Source of the DNA: Bacteroidota bacterium | Lineage (GTDB): Bacteria; Bacteroidota; Ignavibacteria; UBA10030 | Length of the DNA: 5,084 bases | Assembly: GCA_003519375.1 (NCBI GenBank) | Contig: DOWV01000258.1 | Location: 1-5,084 of the forward strand | Direction: 5' to 3' | Shown: positions 1 through 5,084 of the stretch, in pieces | Layout: the number at the start of each line of letters is the position of its first letter | How positions within the stretch are numbered: the stretch's first letter is position 1 | Position numbers and translations under genes: made by a program | The notes under the pieces: generated by a model | Databases searched by the model: none | Seen by the model: only the letters and a program-made list of their open reading frames with translations | What the model was told of the DNA's origin: nothing

Positions 1-3
1 TCG

Positions 4-11
4 CTCCACCT
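4..11 (-). promoter_or_regulatory. Possible ribosome binding site for a gene beyond the left edge
   Basis: Read on the minus strand, the bases just downstream of the last complete gene contain AGGTGGAG, a good purine-rich Shine-Dalgarno match, with only three bases left before the window ends. This fits another co-directional gene starting just outside the window, about 30 bases after the preceding stop codon. The start codon itself is not visible. Confidence 0.4.
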
Positions 12-28
12 ATATCAGTCCCGGGAGA

Positions 29-985
29 TTACTTGTGTTCCTGTTCCAGGAGAAACAGATGCCTTCGTGTCTCCTCAAGTTGGACGCGAATCCGGGTGAA
101 CATGTCAGCCAGGAGAGCTGTGATGAAAAGAACCGTTGAGAAGAGAAGCATAAAGGCCCCAATGAAGGCCAGGATCTTGGGGTAGAATTCATCAAGGATA
201 AGTGAGCTGATTCCAAAGTAGGCTAAACAAAGCATGCCGATGATGGCGATCAACATTGCGGGATCTCCGAATGTGGTCAGCGGCCGGTAATCACGAAAAT
301 TGCGGAGGAGAATTATGCTTGAATTCAGACCGTACCGCAGAATGCTCCCAGCAACTCTGGATTTGCCATGTTCTCTTTCACCCCTCACTCGCACATCGAC
401 TTCCCTCATCCGCATTCCCCGAAAGGCAAGCGTGAGAATCACTTCATGTGTGTACGTAAAGTCACCAATGAGATCGAGCACCAGCAACGATTCTCTTGAG
501 TACGCCCTGTACCCGCATGACACGTCGTGGAGGTTTGTCCCGGCCAATTTATTCACGATCCATGCAATCCTCCGATTTCCCCAGAGCTTAATGCCAGGCA
601 TTTTTGGAATCAGTTCGTGAGATCGGAATCGCGACGCGGTGACGAAATCCGAATGATCGGCAACAATCGGTTCAACCAGCTGGGGAATGTCAGCCGGGTC
701 GAATTGACCGTCTCCATCAATCGTAACCATGATATCCGCTTTGGTTGCGATTGCATGGCGAACCGCAGTCCGAAAAGCTTGACCAAGTCCGCGATTGCCA
801 CCGTGACTAAGCACCTTTGCCCCGTGCTCCTTCGCAACAAGAACCGAATCGTCCGTGGACCCATCGTCGACCACCACGATTGCCGCCTTGGCGTTTGACA
901 TCGATAGCGCCTTAATGCCGTCGATCACAGCTCCCAGACTTTTGGATTCGTTGAGAACCGGAATAGCTACGACAATCTTCTTCAT
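29..985 (-). CDS. DPM1-like family 2 glycosyltransferase with C-terminal membrane anchor
   Basis: A 318-residue GT-A fold glycosyltransferase of family GT2. The N-terminus (IPVLNES, 8-14) and DDGSTDDS (40-47) form the nucleotide-sugar binding start. DGDGQFDP (90-97) is the DxD-type metal site, GNRGLG (63-68) is typical of the family, and DVSCGYR (154-160) and the basic HGKSR (206-210) match DPM1/GtrB-like enzymes. After the catalytic domain come two hydrophobic segments, about 242-264 and 271-294, then a charged cytoplasmic tail. Relatives move a sugar from a nucleotide donor to a polyprenyl phosphate or another lipid-linked acceptor at the inner membrane face. The exact sugar and acceptor cannot be read from the sequence. 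The ATG overlaps the upstream methyltransferase stop as ATGA, and GGAAGGTG lies five bases before it, so translational coupling is likely. Fold and family are secure; the substrate is unknown. Confidence 0.93.
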   Translation of the reverse strand: MKKIVVAIPVLNESKSLGAVIDGIKALSMSNAKAAIVVVDDGSTDDSVLVAKEHGAKVLSHGGNRGLGQAFRTAVRHAIATKADIMVTIDGDGQFDPADIPQLVEPIVADHSDFVTASRFRSHELIPKMPGIKLWGNRRIAWIVNKLAGTNLHDVSCGYRAYSRESLLVLDLIGDFTYTHEVILTLAFRGMRMREVDVRVRGEREHGKSRVAGSILRYGLNSSIILLRNFRDYRPLTTFGDPAMLIAIIGMLCLAYFGISSLILDEFYPKILAFIGAFMLLFSTVLFITALLADMFTRIRVQLEETRRHLFLLEQEHK

Positions 986-1641
986 AGGCTCACCTTCCGG
1001 GGAAGTTCACAAACTCCTATCAACCAAGGAAAGCTCACTGTTACCTCAACTTTCGCGAACTCACGCAGGAGAAACCCGGTGAAGGATTTCCTTCCCCAGT
1101 GATTGACGTGATCCGGCGTATTCCCCAGATCTCGAAGATATGCTCCTCTTGCGATGTTCCCGAGCCGCCACCATGGCTCAAACGGAACACTGATCACCGC
1201 AGAGCGCCTTGCCACTCTCGCGATTTCTCGCAGACCGAGACGCGGATCAGGAAGGTGTTCAAAAACCTCCAAGGCGACCACGACATCAATCTCCCCCGAT
1301 CTGATTGCCAGCTTCATGATATCCTGGACAAGGAGATTTGCTTCTCCTGATCGAGTCTTGTTGCGGAGCATCAGTTCCGGAATCAAGTCAGAGACAAACA
1401 GTTTCCCACGATGCGCACGGACAACTTCGGTAATGATCGACGTCGAATAGCCCTCGCCAGCCCCCACCTCCAGAGCTGAGGAGGCGTCTGCGATTTGAGA
1501 TTGCAGGGCCTTCTCGAGCCTCACGTAGAAGCGATCCAACAGGTGTCGTATGATTGGATTGTGCGTCCGGTAATTGCTGGCAAAATCCAGCCGGTCAAAA
1601 TCCTGATAGTCTTGCGGCATCCCCTGTCTCGAAAAATTCAC
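982..1641 (-). CDS. Class I SAM-dependent methyltransferase (Methyltransf_11/23-like)
   Basis: A 219-residue Rossmann-fold methyltransferase. Motif I is ALEVGAGEGYST (56-67), the SAM-binding glycine loop. The acidic end of strand 2 is VSDLIPE (83-89), followed by VQDIMKL (105-111). IDVVVALEVFEHLPDP (118-133) is the usual strand-4 signature. SVPFEPWW (151-158) and a HW pair (181-182) are common in small-molecule and glycan-pathway relatives. No membrane segment is seen, so it is probably cytosolic. Its place between two glycosyltransferases suggests it methylates a sugar, a lipid-linked intermediate or a glycan end; this is inference. The start given is GTG; no convincing Shine-Dalgarno site precedes it. 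An in-frame ATG at 1620 is the alternative, but AGGGG sits immediately against it with poor spacing. The gene ends in the ATGA overlap with the next glycosyltransferase. A 73-base gap separates it from the preceding gene. Confidence 0.9.
   Translation of the reverse strand: MNFSRQGMPQDYQDFDRLDFASNYRTHNPIIRHLLDRFYVRLEKALQSQIADASSALEVGAGEGYSTSIITEVVRAHRGKLFVSDLIPELMLRNKTRSGEANLLVQDIMKLAIRSGEIDVVVALEVFEHLPDPRLGLREIARVARRSAVISVPFEPWWRLGNIARGAYLRDLGNTPDHVNHWGRKSFTGFLLREFAKVEVTVSFPWLIGVCELPRKVSL
986..998 (-). promoter_or_regulatory. Ribosome binding site inside the methyltransferase end
   Basis: GGAAGGTG (998-991) lies within the last codons of the methyltransferase, five bases before the ATG of the membrane glycosyltransferase. 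Together with the ATGA stop/start overlap it supports the start at 985 and termination-reinitiation coupling of the two genes. Confidence 0.6.
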
Positions 1642-1714
1642 ATCCGTTATACGATCGGTGAATAAATATCGTCCTGTGAATCAGGTGTTAGGCAGAAGCA
1701 GCGCTCCATCCGCA

Positions 1715-2923
1715 CTAGCACACTTTCGCTGTTTTCAACACGAAGGCCAATGCGCGGGCGTCCTTACTCGGCCCAAGCTTGGCTGGAGTAAACGTCTTGT
1801 TACAGTCGATCTCGACATGAAAACACCTGTCCTCGACCGACGAAACCGACAGCTCCAGTTCCAGTACAAAAGGTCCAGGCCTCTCTATGAGAAACGACTT
1901 CGCCACTTTTCTGTTAACGGCCACTTTCACTTTTATAGGTATGTTCGGGCCGGCGGCTTCTCCCTCCAACAACAGTTTTCCCTTTTTCTTATCTGGATTC
2001 AAATCAGGAAGCACAACCATCGCCTTTTTCCCAATCCAACCGTCTGGATAGCACCCCTGCCTGAGTCTTGCACTATACCAGGCATAGAGAGACTGGAACA
2101 GACGTCGGACAAGCGGATTAAGACGGCTTGCTCTGCGTCGTCCATTTTGATGCCCGCTTGGAAACCATCTGTTGCCGTAGGTATCCCACCCGTAATTGAA
2201 GTAAGCGAGCGGATAACGAAGAACACCATGTATGCGAAGAAGCTGTCTTATCTCGCGAAATCGGGCGCCACCACCCGTACTGGTTTTTGCTTCGCCATGT
2301 TCGCGGATGCTCCCGACGTACTCAGGGATATAGTCGATACGGAATCGCTTGCCGATGCGTATGAAGAGGTCCCAGTCCATTGTGTAGTGCAACGATTCGT
2401 CAAGCATATCGATGGAATCGAACACCGCCCTGCGATAGAAGCTCGACTGCTGCAATATATAGTCGCCATAGTAAATAAGTTTCCACAGGTCGAATTTCGG
2501 CTCGGTGAAGGGGAACCGGGATTTGATCTCGTCGTCCGCGTCGATCATATACCCTTCACCGTAGACCATCATCACGGAATCATGCTGTGCGAAGTATCTG
2601 CCAACATTCTGGAGCGCGCCCGGTAGATACACGTCATCGGAGTTCAACCAGGCGACGATCTCTCCACTCGCCATCCTGAATCCCTTGTTAATCGCGTGCG
2701 ATTGACCCCGGTCCTGTTCCGACGTCCACTGCAGTCGCCCTTCGTATCTCCTGAGAATGTCGAGGGTATTATCTGTCGAACCCCCATCGACGACGATGAA
2801 CTCGAGATCCGGATAGTTCTGTCCCAGGACGCTTTCGATCGTGCGCTCGATGTACTTCCCTTGGTTGAAGGAAGGGGTGACAATCGTCATTCGGGGCAAT
2901 TTCTGTTTCGACCTGGGCTTCAT
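1715..2923 (-). CDS. Family 2 glycosyltransferase with C-terminal DGW/FxP module
   Basis: A 402-residue protein. Residues 12 to about 215 are a GT2 GT-A domain: VTPSFNQGKYI (15-25), ESVLGQNYPDLE (30-41), VVDGGSTDNT (44-53), EQDRGQSHAINKG (69-81), WLNSDD (92-97, the DxD-type metal site), QQSSFYRR (158-165) and DWDLFIR (183-189). This is a WcaA-like layout typical of surface polysaccharide synthesis. A basic, aromatic linker (about 216-290) has no clear membrane helix. Residues about 291-400 form an extra domain starting YPDGW and ending FTPAKLGPSKDARALAF. It matches the two repeats of the neighbouring lipoprotein. The ATG at 2923 has AAAGGTG about five bases upstream; Met12 is a less likely start because the RBS would be misplaced. 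The gene follows the lipoprotein gene by 32 bases, so one transcript is likely. Sugar and acceptor are unknown. Confidence 0.92.
   Translation of the reverse strand: MKPRSKQKLPRMTIVTPSFNQGKYIERTIESVLGQNYPDLEFIVVDGGSTDNTLDILRRYEGRLQWTSEQDRGQSHAINKGFRMASGEIVAWLNSDDVYLPGALQNVGRYFAQHDSVMMVYGEGYMIDADDEIKSRFPFTEPKFDLWKLIYYGDYILQQSSFYRRAVFDSIDMLDESLHYTMDWDLFIRIGKRFRIDYIPEYVGSIREHGEAKTSTGGGARFREIRQLLRIHGVLRYPLAYFNYGWDTYGNRWFPSGHQNGRRRASRLNPLVRRLFQSLYAWYSARLRQGCYPDGWIGKKAMVVLPDLNPDKKKGKLLLEGEAAGPNIPIKVKVAVNRKVAKSFLIERPGPFVLELELSVSSVEDRCFHVEIDCNKTFTPAKLGPSKDARALAFVLKTAKVC
1724..2050 (-). other. DGW/FxP module, copy 3 (glycosyltransferase C-terminus)
   Basis: Glycosyltransferase residues 292-400. It has YPDGWIG at the start, alternating hydrophobic strands in the middle (KLLLEGEA, IKVKVAVN, FVLELEL, FHVEID), and FTPAKLGPSKDARALAF at the end. 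Length and landmark order match both repeats of the adjacent lipoprotein. The strand-rich pattern suggests a beta-sandwich; function is not established here. Confidence 0.75.
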
Positions 2924-2955
2924 TCACACCTTTGGACGGTACAACAGGAGTGTTC

Positions 2956-3849
2956 TTACTTCAAAGTAATCGATTCAATCTGAAACGACAATCGGCGAGT
3001 GTCGTTACTGATATTGAGCATTGCAGGGACAAACGCGCCGCTGGGTCTGAGAGAAATCTTCAACCGGCTCTCTTTCAAAACGGTTTCCGGCAGGAGGAGA
3101 TGGACCCTGAAGTTCTCCTCCACCTGCTGTCGGAGCAGGAGTTGTCCCTTCCAGAGCAGATCCAGAGTCGCGGGACCTTTGAAGACGTTGCCCGGCACCG
3201 TGCCGCGAATTTCCAGCGTCTTCTTGCCGTTTGGATTGTAGAGAGTTACCGTTGCCGAATCTGTCATCCAACCATCGCTAAAAATGCCCTGGACATTGGA
3301 ATCCCCATCCACCTTCCCCGGGAACGTGACGGAACTCGGGAAAGAAGCGGTGGAGCCGGCCATCGGCACCAGTTCGATTTTTCTCAATCGAAAAGAAAGA
3401 ATCCGATCATCCTTGCTCGTTCCCAGCTTCGATGGAACGAACGACTTCGACGATATCAACCTGAGTGAAATCGTGTCCAGGTTTGAGTGCGCCCGTGACA
3501 ACAAGATCGATTCGCGGAAGTCTCCGGGGGACGCAATAGAAAGGACCTCTATTGTGTCATCGGCTACCAGCACGCGGATCCTCAGCGATTCATCCCCCGC
3601 TTTCGTCTCGACGTTGGTTCCTTCAATCCACAACAACGGCACGTGAGCTGTGTTCCGCAACGATACTTCACCCTCCACCCCTACCCAACCATCCTCGTAC
3701 ACACCGAACGCGCCTGAAGCCCGGACAGCCTCCGGAGTGGAGAAATCGATGCTGCTCTGCAGCGCGGAAGAATCGGAGCCACTCTTCGAGCACCCCCAGA
3801 ATGCAACAGTTAGTGACACGACTAAAAACGCACAAGTTAGAATCTTCAT
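2956..3849 (-). CDS. Probable lipoprotein with two DGW/FxP modules
   Basis: A 297-residue secreted protein. Residues 1-19 are a short basic start and a hydrophobic core ending AFWG before Cys20, with a Ser/Gly-rich stretch after it. This looks like a lipoprotein signal, although the Phe-Trp-Gly before the cysteine is a loose lipobox, so a plain anchor is possible. The rest is two copies of one module: residues 49-160 (GVYEDGW ... FVPSKLGTSKDDRILSF) and 188-296 (GIFSDGW ... FVPAMLNISNDTRRLSF). A Pro/Ser/Thr-rich linker joins them. No catalytic motif is visible. The same module ends the glycosyltransferase encoded 32 bases downstream, so a role in binding or handling the same glycan is a reasonable guess. 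The ATG is supported by AAAGGA eight bases upstream. I do not recognise a named family for the whole protein. Confidence 0.85.
   Translation of the reverse strand: MKILTCAFLVVSLTVAFWGCSKSGSDSSALQSSIDFSTPEAVRASGAFGVYEDGWVGVEGEVSLRNTAHVPLLWIEGTNVETKAGDESLRIRVLVADDTIEVLSIASPGDFRESILLSRAHSNLDTISLRLISSKSFVPSKLGTSKDDRILSFRLRKIELVPMAGSTASFPSSVTFPGKVDGDSNVQGIFSDGWMTDSATVTLYNPNGKKTLEIRGTVPGNVFKGPATLDLLWKGQLLLRQQVEENFRVHLLLPETVLKESRLKISLRPSGAFVPAMLNISNDTRRLSFQIESITLK
2962..3288 (-). other. DGW/FxP module, copy 2 (lipoprotein C-terminal repeat)
   Basis: Lipoprotein residues 188-296. Landmarks are GIFSDGW, TVTLYN, TLEIRGTVP, FRVHLLLP, LKISLRPSGAFVPAML and DTRRLSFQI. It shares order, spacing and length (about 109 residues) with copy 1, and is the most diverged of the three, with NIS in place of LGTS/LGPS before the conserved Asp. 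Confidence 0.75.
3370..3705 (-). other. DGW/FxP module, copy 1 (lipoprotein N-terminal repeat)
   Basis: Lipoprotein residues 49-160. Landmarks are GVYEDGWVG, GEVSLRN, LLWIEGTNV, LRIRVLV, ISLRLISSKSFVPSKLG and SKDDRILSFRL. The end segment is closer to the glycosyltransferase copy (S-K-x-F-x-P-x-K-L-G-x-S-K-D-x-R) than to copy 2, which is notable because copy 2 is in the same protein. Confidence 0.75.
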
Positions 3850-3857
3850 AGCCGGAT

Positions 3858-3863
3858 TCCTTT
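3858..3863 (-). promoter_or_regulatory. Ribosome binding site of the lipoprotein gene
   Basis: AAAGGA on the minus strand with eight bases to the ATG at 3849. It fixes the lipoprotein start. Confidence 0.65.
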
Positions 3864-3869
3864 GATCAA

Positions 3870-3889
3870 TTCACTTTAGTGCAAGTGAA
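3870..3889. promoter_or_regulatory. Perfect 7-bp inverted repeat, possible operator or leader hairpin
   Basis: TTCACTT (3870-3876) and AAGTGAA (3883-3889) are exact inverted repeats around a 6-base centre, 21 bases upstream of the lipoprotein ATG and just before its ribosome binding site. It could be a repressor operator or a small hairpin in the mRNA leader. The right arm runs into the AGTGAAY tandem heptads, so it may instead be a by-product of that repeat. Confidence 0.4.
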
Positions 3890-3904
3890 CAGTGAATAGT
3901 GAAT
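3884..3904. repeat. Three tandem AGTGAAY heptads
   Basis: AGTGAAC (3884-3890), AGTGAAT (3891-3897) and AGTGAAT (3898-3904) follow each other without spacing. They are noncoding and lie upstream of the lipoprotein gene. Such short AT-rich direct repeats are prone to copy-number slippage. Confidence 0.8.
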
Positions 3905-3957
3905 AGTTGGGAGGCTCAGGAACAGATGCGACTGGGTAATCCTGTCACCTCCAACTT
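3905..3957. repeat. Imperfect long inverted repeat (stem-loop) in the intergenic region
   Basis: AGTTGGGAGG (3905-3914) pairs with CCTCCAACTT (3948-3957) apart from one bulged G. A second inner pair, CAGGA (3917-3921) with TCCTG (3940-3944), is nested inside it, leaving an 18-base loop. The nesting makes a chance match less likely. It could fold in RNA from either strand; no U-tract follows, so a simple intrinsic terminator is not supported. Confidence 0.5.
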
Positions 3958-4018
3958 GAGACTTGTCCGCCGGAGGCGGACCCGCCTTCGGCGGGAAACT
4001 CGAAACTGCACACTCTAA
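3954..4018. repeat. Degenerate ACTYGAR heptads flanking a GC-rich double hairpin
   Basis: ACTTGAG (3954-3960) and ACTTGTC (3961-3967) lie on one side of the GC-rich hairpins. ACTCGAA (3998-4004), ACTGCAC (4005-4011) and ACTCTAA (4012-4018) lie on the other. The last unit reaches into the stop codon of the preceding gene. The layout looks like a short tandem repeat interrupted by a hairpin cassette. Confidence 0.55.
3965..3995. repeat. Tandem GC-rich mini-hairpins (REP-like element)
   Basis: Hairpin A pairs GTCCGCC (3965-3971) with GGCGGAC (3975-3981) around GGA. Hairpin B pairs CCCGCC (3981-3986) with GGCGGG (3990-3995) around TTC. They share base 3981. The two units are also near-complementary to each other (3967-3979 against 3982-3994, one mismatch), so a single longer stem is an alternative fold. 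It lies 20-50 bases after the stop codon of the secreted protein, where it could protect or end the transcript, but there is no T-run typical of a Rho-independent terminator. Small GC-rich palindromes of this sort are often dispersed intergenic repeats. Confidence 0.7.
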
Positions 4019-4758
4019 TTCGACATATAGATATACTTCGGCTGCACTGTCAGATTTTCGATCGTGTAGTCGAACGGTTTGACGACCACTATCTCATCGA
4101 ATGGATTGAACTTCGATTCAAAGATATGAAGCAGACCATTCGGCAGCAGGAAATGGTTCGTAATGACTTTCGAGGAGGAAGCGTACAAAGCGTTTGCCTT
4201 TGCATCCATCCGAAATGCAGCGTAACCCTCGATCTTGTCCCCTCTGATGAACTTCTTCAGCAAGTCAACTGACTCGGAAGCGATTTCGCTCTTTGGAACA
4301 TCATACGTGCACTCGACATACGGTGGCGTGAACTTGAGTCTGATGCGGACATTCTTCTTGTTGAATTGCTCCGCCTTCTTGTGCAGATAATTCTCGAGGG
4401 AAGCAGCCGACGCGAAAATACCCACCCTCGGTTTGCCACGGGAAGTGAGGAGCAGTACTTTGTCTTTTTGCAGTCTCTTCAGGTCGATCACGGGGGAATC
4501 GTACACGACGGTCATGTATTCCGCCACAAGCTGACCGATCGGAACATTCTCCAACTTCAAGGCCAGCCGCTCGATTACGTTCGAGGAAGTCCCTTTCATC
4601 GAGAGTTGCACGACGAGGTTTTTGCATCCGGTCGCCGAAATCAGGGCACTGGCAATGTCGCCCTCAAGCCCCTTGGCGTTCGGTGAAGTCTGCTGCGCAA
4701 TCGCGATGAACGAGAACCAGACTGTGAGCAGGCACTGATGGAAAACCCGGCTCATCAT
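4015..4758 (-). CDS. Secreted protein, possibly DUF2993/LmeA-like
   Basis: A 247-residue protein from the ATG at 4758. It begins with a Sec signal peptide: SRVFHQ, a hydrophobic core CLLTVWFSF, then AIA-QQ, a good signal peptidase I site after residue 21. The mature part alternates short beta-like strands (LVVQLSMKG, VIERLALKLENV, VRIRLKFTPPYVECTYDVP, IEGYAAFRMDAKANALYAS) and ends with PFDEIVVVKPFDYTIENL. An LEGDIASALISATG helix near the start, followed by strands and an ASLENYL helix, resembles DUF2993 (LmeA-like, envelope lipid-related) proteins; this is pattern recognition and not certain. No enzyme motif is seen. The reading frame is open to a TTG at 4794 and an ATG at 4788, both overlapping the upstream gene. 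I prefer 4758 (or the adjacent ATG at 4755), which starts 7 bases after the upstream stop and follows a purine-rich AAGAAAGAG. It is likely co-transcribed with the gene at the right edge. Confidence 0.85.
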   Translation of the reverse strand: MMSRVFHQCLLTVWFSFIAIAQQTSPNAKGLEGDIASALISATGCKNLVVQLSMKGTSSNVIERLALKLENVPIGQLVAEYMTVVYDSPVIDLKRLQKDKVLLLTSRGKPRVGIFASAASLENYLHKKAEQFNKKNVRIRLKFTPPYVECTYDVPKSEIASESVDLLKKFIRGDKIEGYAAFRMDAKANALYASSSKVITNHFLLPNGLLHIFESKFNPFDEIVVVKPFDYTIENLTVQPKYIYMSN

Positions 4759-4765
4759 CAGGCAG

Positions 4766-5084
4766 TTACTCTTTCTTAATCTTACCATTTTCAATTGCCA
4801 GGACCTTCTGATTGTAGGCTGATGGATCGGGTACGGAAACGCTGTATTTCGTAGTACCGTCCGACTGATACATATATGCTTTGCCTGTGGCCGGGTCGGT
4901 AGGCACCCTGGTGATGAAATCCGGCTGAAGCTCTTCCAGCCGATCGGGATATTTCAAGTTCATGCTGTTGAACGCGTCGAGCGATTTTGATATCGTTTGG
5001 AGATCTGCCAGCGCCTGCTCAATCGGCGACTCTGATTCTGCTGAGGGAGGGACGAAATGCTCCTTGCCCCCCTGCTGATAGAAA
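4766..5084 (-). CDS. C-terminal part of a pseudopilin-like protein (5' end outside window)
   Basis: The frame is open from the right edge to TAA at 4766, giving at least 106 residues; an internal ATG at 4963 is not the likely start, because coding-like sequence continues upstream. The visible part starts with a polar, Pro/Ser/Glu-rich linker (FVPPSAESESP), then a helix-like IEQALADLQTISKSLDAF. LKYPDRLEELQPDFI and VPTDPATGKAYMYQ follow, and then the strand TTKYSVSVPDP. The series KYPxxLEEL, VPxDPxxGKxYxYxSDG, YSVSxPDP is the pattern of soluble GspG/PilE-like pseudopilin domains, where the helix precedes a calcium- or turn-stabilised beta sheet. The usual N-terminal FTLIE helix is not in the window and cannot be confirmed, so a signal-anchored protein that merely carries this domain is an equal possibility. 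It ends with a lysine-rich KIKKE tail. The secreted protein gene follows after 7 bases. Confidence 0.7.
   Translation of the reverse strand, partial: FYQQGGKEHFVPPSAESESPIEQALADLQTISKSLDAFNSMNLKYPDRLEELQPDFITRVPTDPATGKAYMYQSDGTTKYSVSVPDPSAYNQKVLAIENGKIKKE

Noticed and set aside
527..898. Plus-strand open frame opposite the membrane glycosyltransferase
   Set aside because: It is antisense to the conserved catalytic motifs DGDGQFDP and DVSCGYR, and its own translation shows no motif.
1676..1688. Small CCTG...CAGG dyad between the methyltransferase and glycosyltransferase genes
   Set aside because: Only a four-base stem with a five-base loop and no T-run; expected by chance.
1658..2626. Long plus-strand open frame of 322 codons
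   Set aside because: It lies antisense to the glycosyltransferase, whose family motifs are unmistakable. Its own translation is rich in Arg, His and Cys, has no recognisable domain, and has no matching gene order; it is a shadow frame.
2932..3468. Plus-strand open frame of 178 codons opposite the lipoprotein gene
   Set aside because: The opposite strand carries a signal peptide, a good ribosome binding site and internal protein repeats. The plus-strand translation shows none of these.
3965..3995. Classical Rho-independent terminator
   Set aside because: The stems are strong but no run of T follows on either strand, so I call it a repeat or hairpin element and not a terminator.
3884..4018. 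CRISPR array
   Set aside because: The repeats are only seven bases, directly adjacent and without unique spacers of constant length; no cas gene is present.
4366..4686. Plus-strand open frame opposite the secreted protein gene
   Set aside because: No domain, no signal peptide, and no clear coding character compared with the minus-strand frame, which has a clean signal peptide.

Overview
This window is one leftward (minus-strand) gene array. It holds five complete genes and the 3' end of a sixth that runs off the right edge. No rRNA, tRNA, transposase, CRISPR array or phage gene is visible. Base composition looks close to even GC. Shine-Dalgarno-like sites precede several genes, and a four-base ATGA overlap and short gaps point to operons. 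One product looks like a lipoprotein and another carries a Sec signal peptide, which suggests a Gram-negative or otherwise diderm bacterium. Short AGTGAAT-type heptads and GC-rich mini-hairpins between genes remind me of environmental genomes of the Ignavibacteria/Chlorobi type. That placement is a weak guess: no gene here is a phylogenetic marker.

In transcription order (right to left): (1) 5084-4766, the C-terminal part of a protein resembling the soluble domain of pseudopilin-like proteins. (2) 4758-4015, a secreted protein that I tentatively place near the DUF2993/LmeA-like family. Only 7 bases separate these two, so they probably form one transcript. (3) 4014-3850, a dense noncoding block with tandem heptads, an imperfect long hairpin, a double GC-rich hairpin and a small palindrome before the next gene. 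(4) 3849-2956, a probable lipoprotein made of two copies of a roughly 110-residue module. (5) 2923-1715, a family 2 glycosyltransferase whose C-terminus carries a third copy of the same module. (6) 1641-982, a class I SAM-dependent methyltransferase. (7) 985-29, a DPM1-like membrane-anchored family 2 glycosyltransferase that overlaps the methyltransferase by ATGA. A purine-rich site at the left edge suggests another gene follows.

The left part (genes 4-7) reads as a piece of a surface-glycan or glycolipid assembly locus: two sugar transferases, a methyltransferase that could act on a sugar or lipid, and a predicted envelope lipoprotein. The most notable observation is the shared module with the pattern DGW near its start and F-x-P-x-x-L-x-x-S-x-D-x-R-x-L-x-F near its end. 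It is present once in the cytoplasmic glycosyltransferase and twice in the lipoprotein next door. I read it as a glycan-recognising beta-rich domain used on both sides of the membrane. That function is inference.
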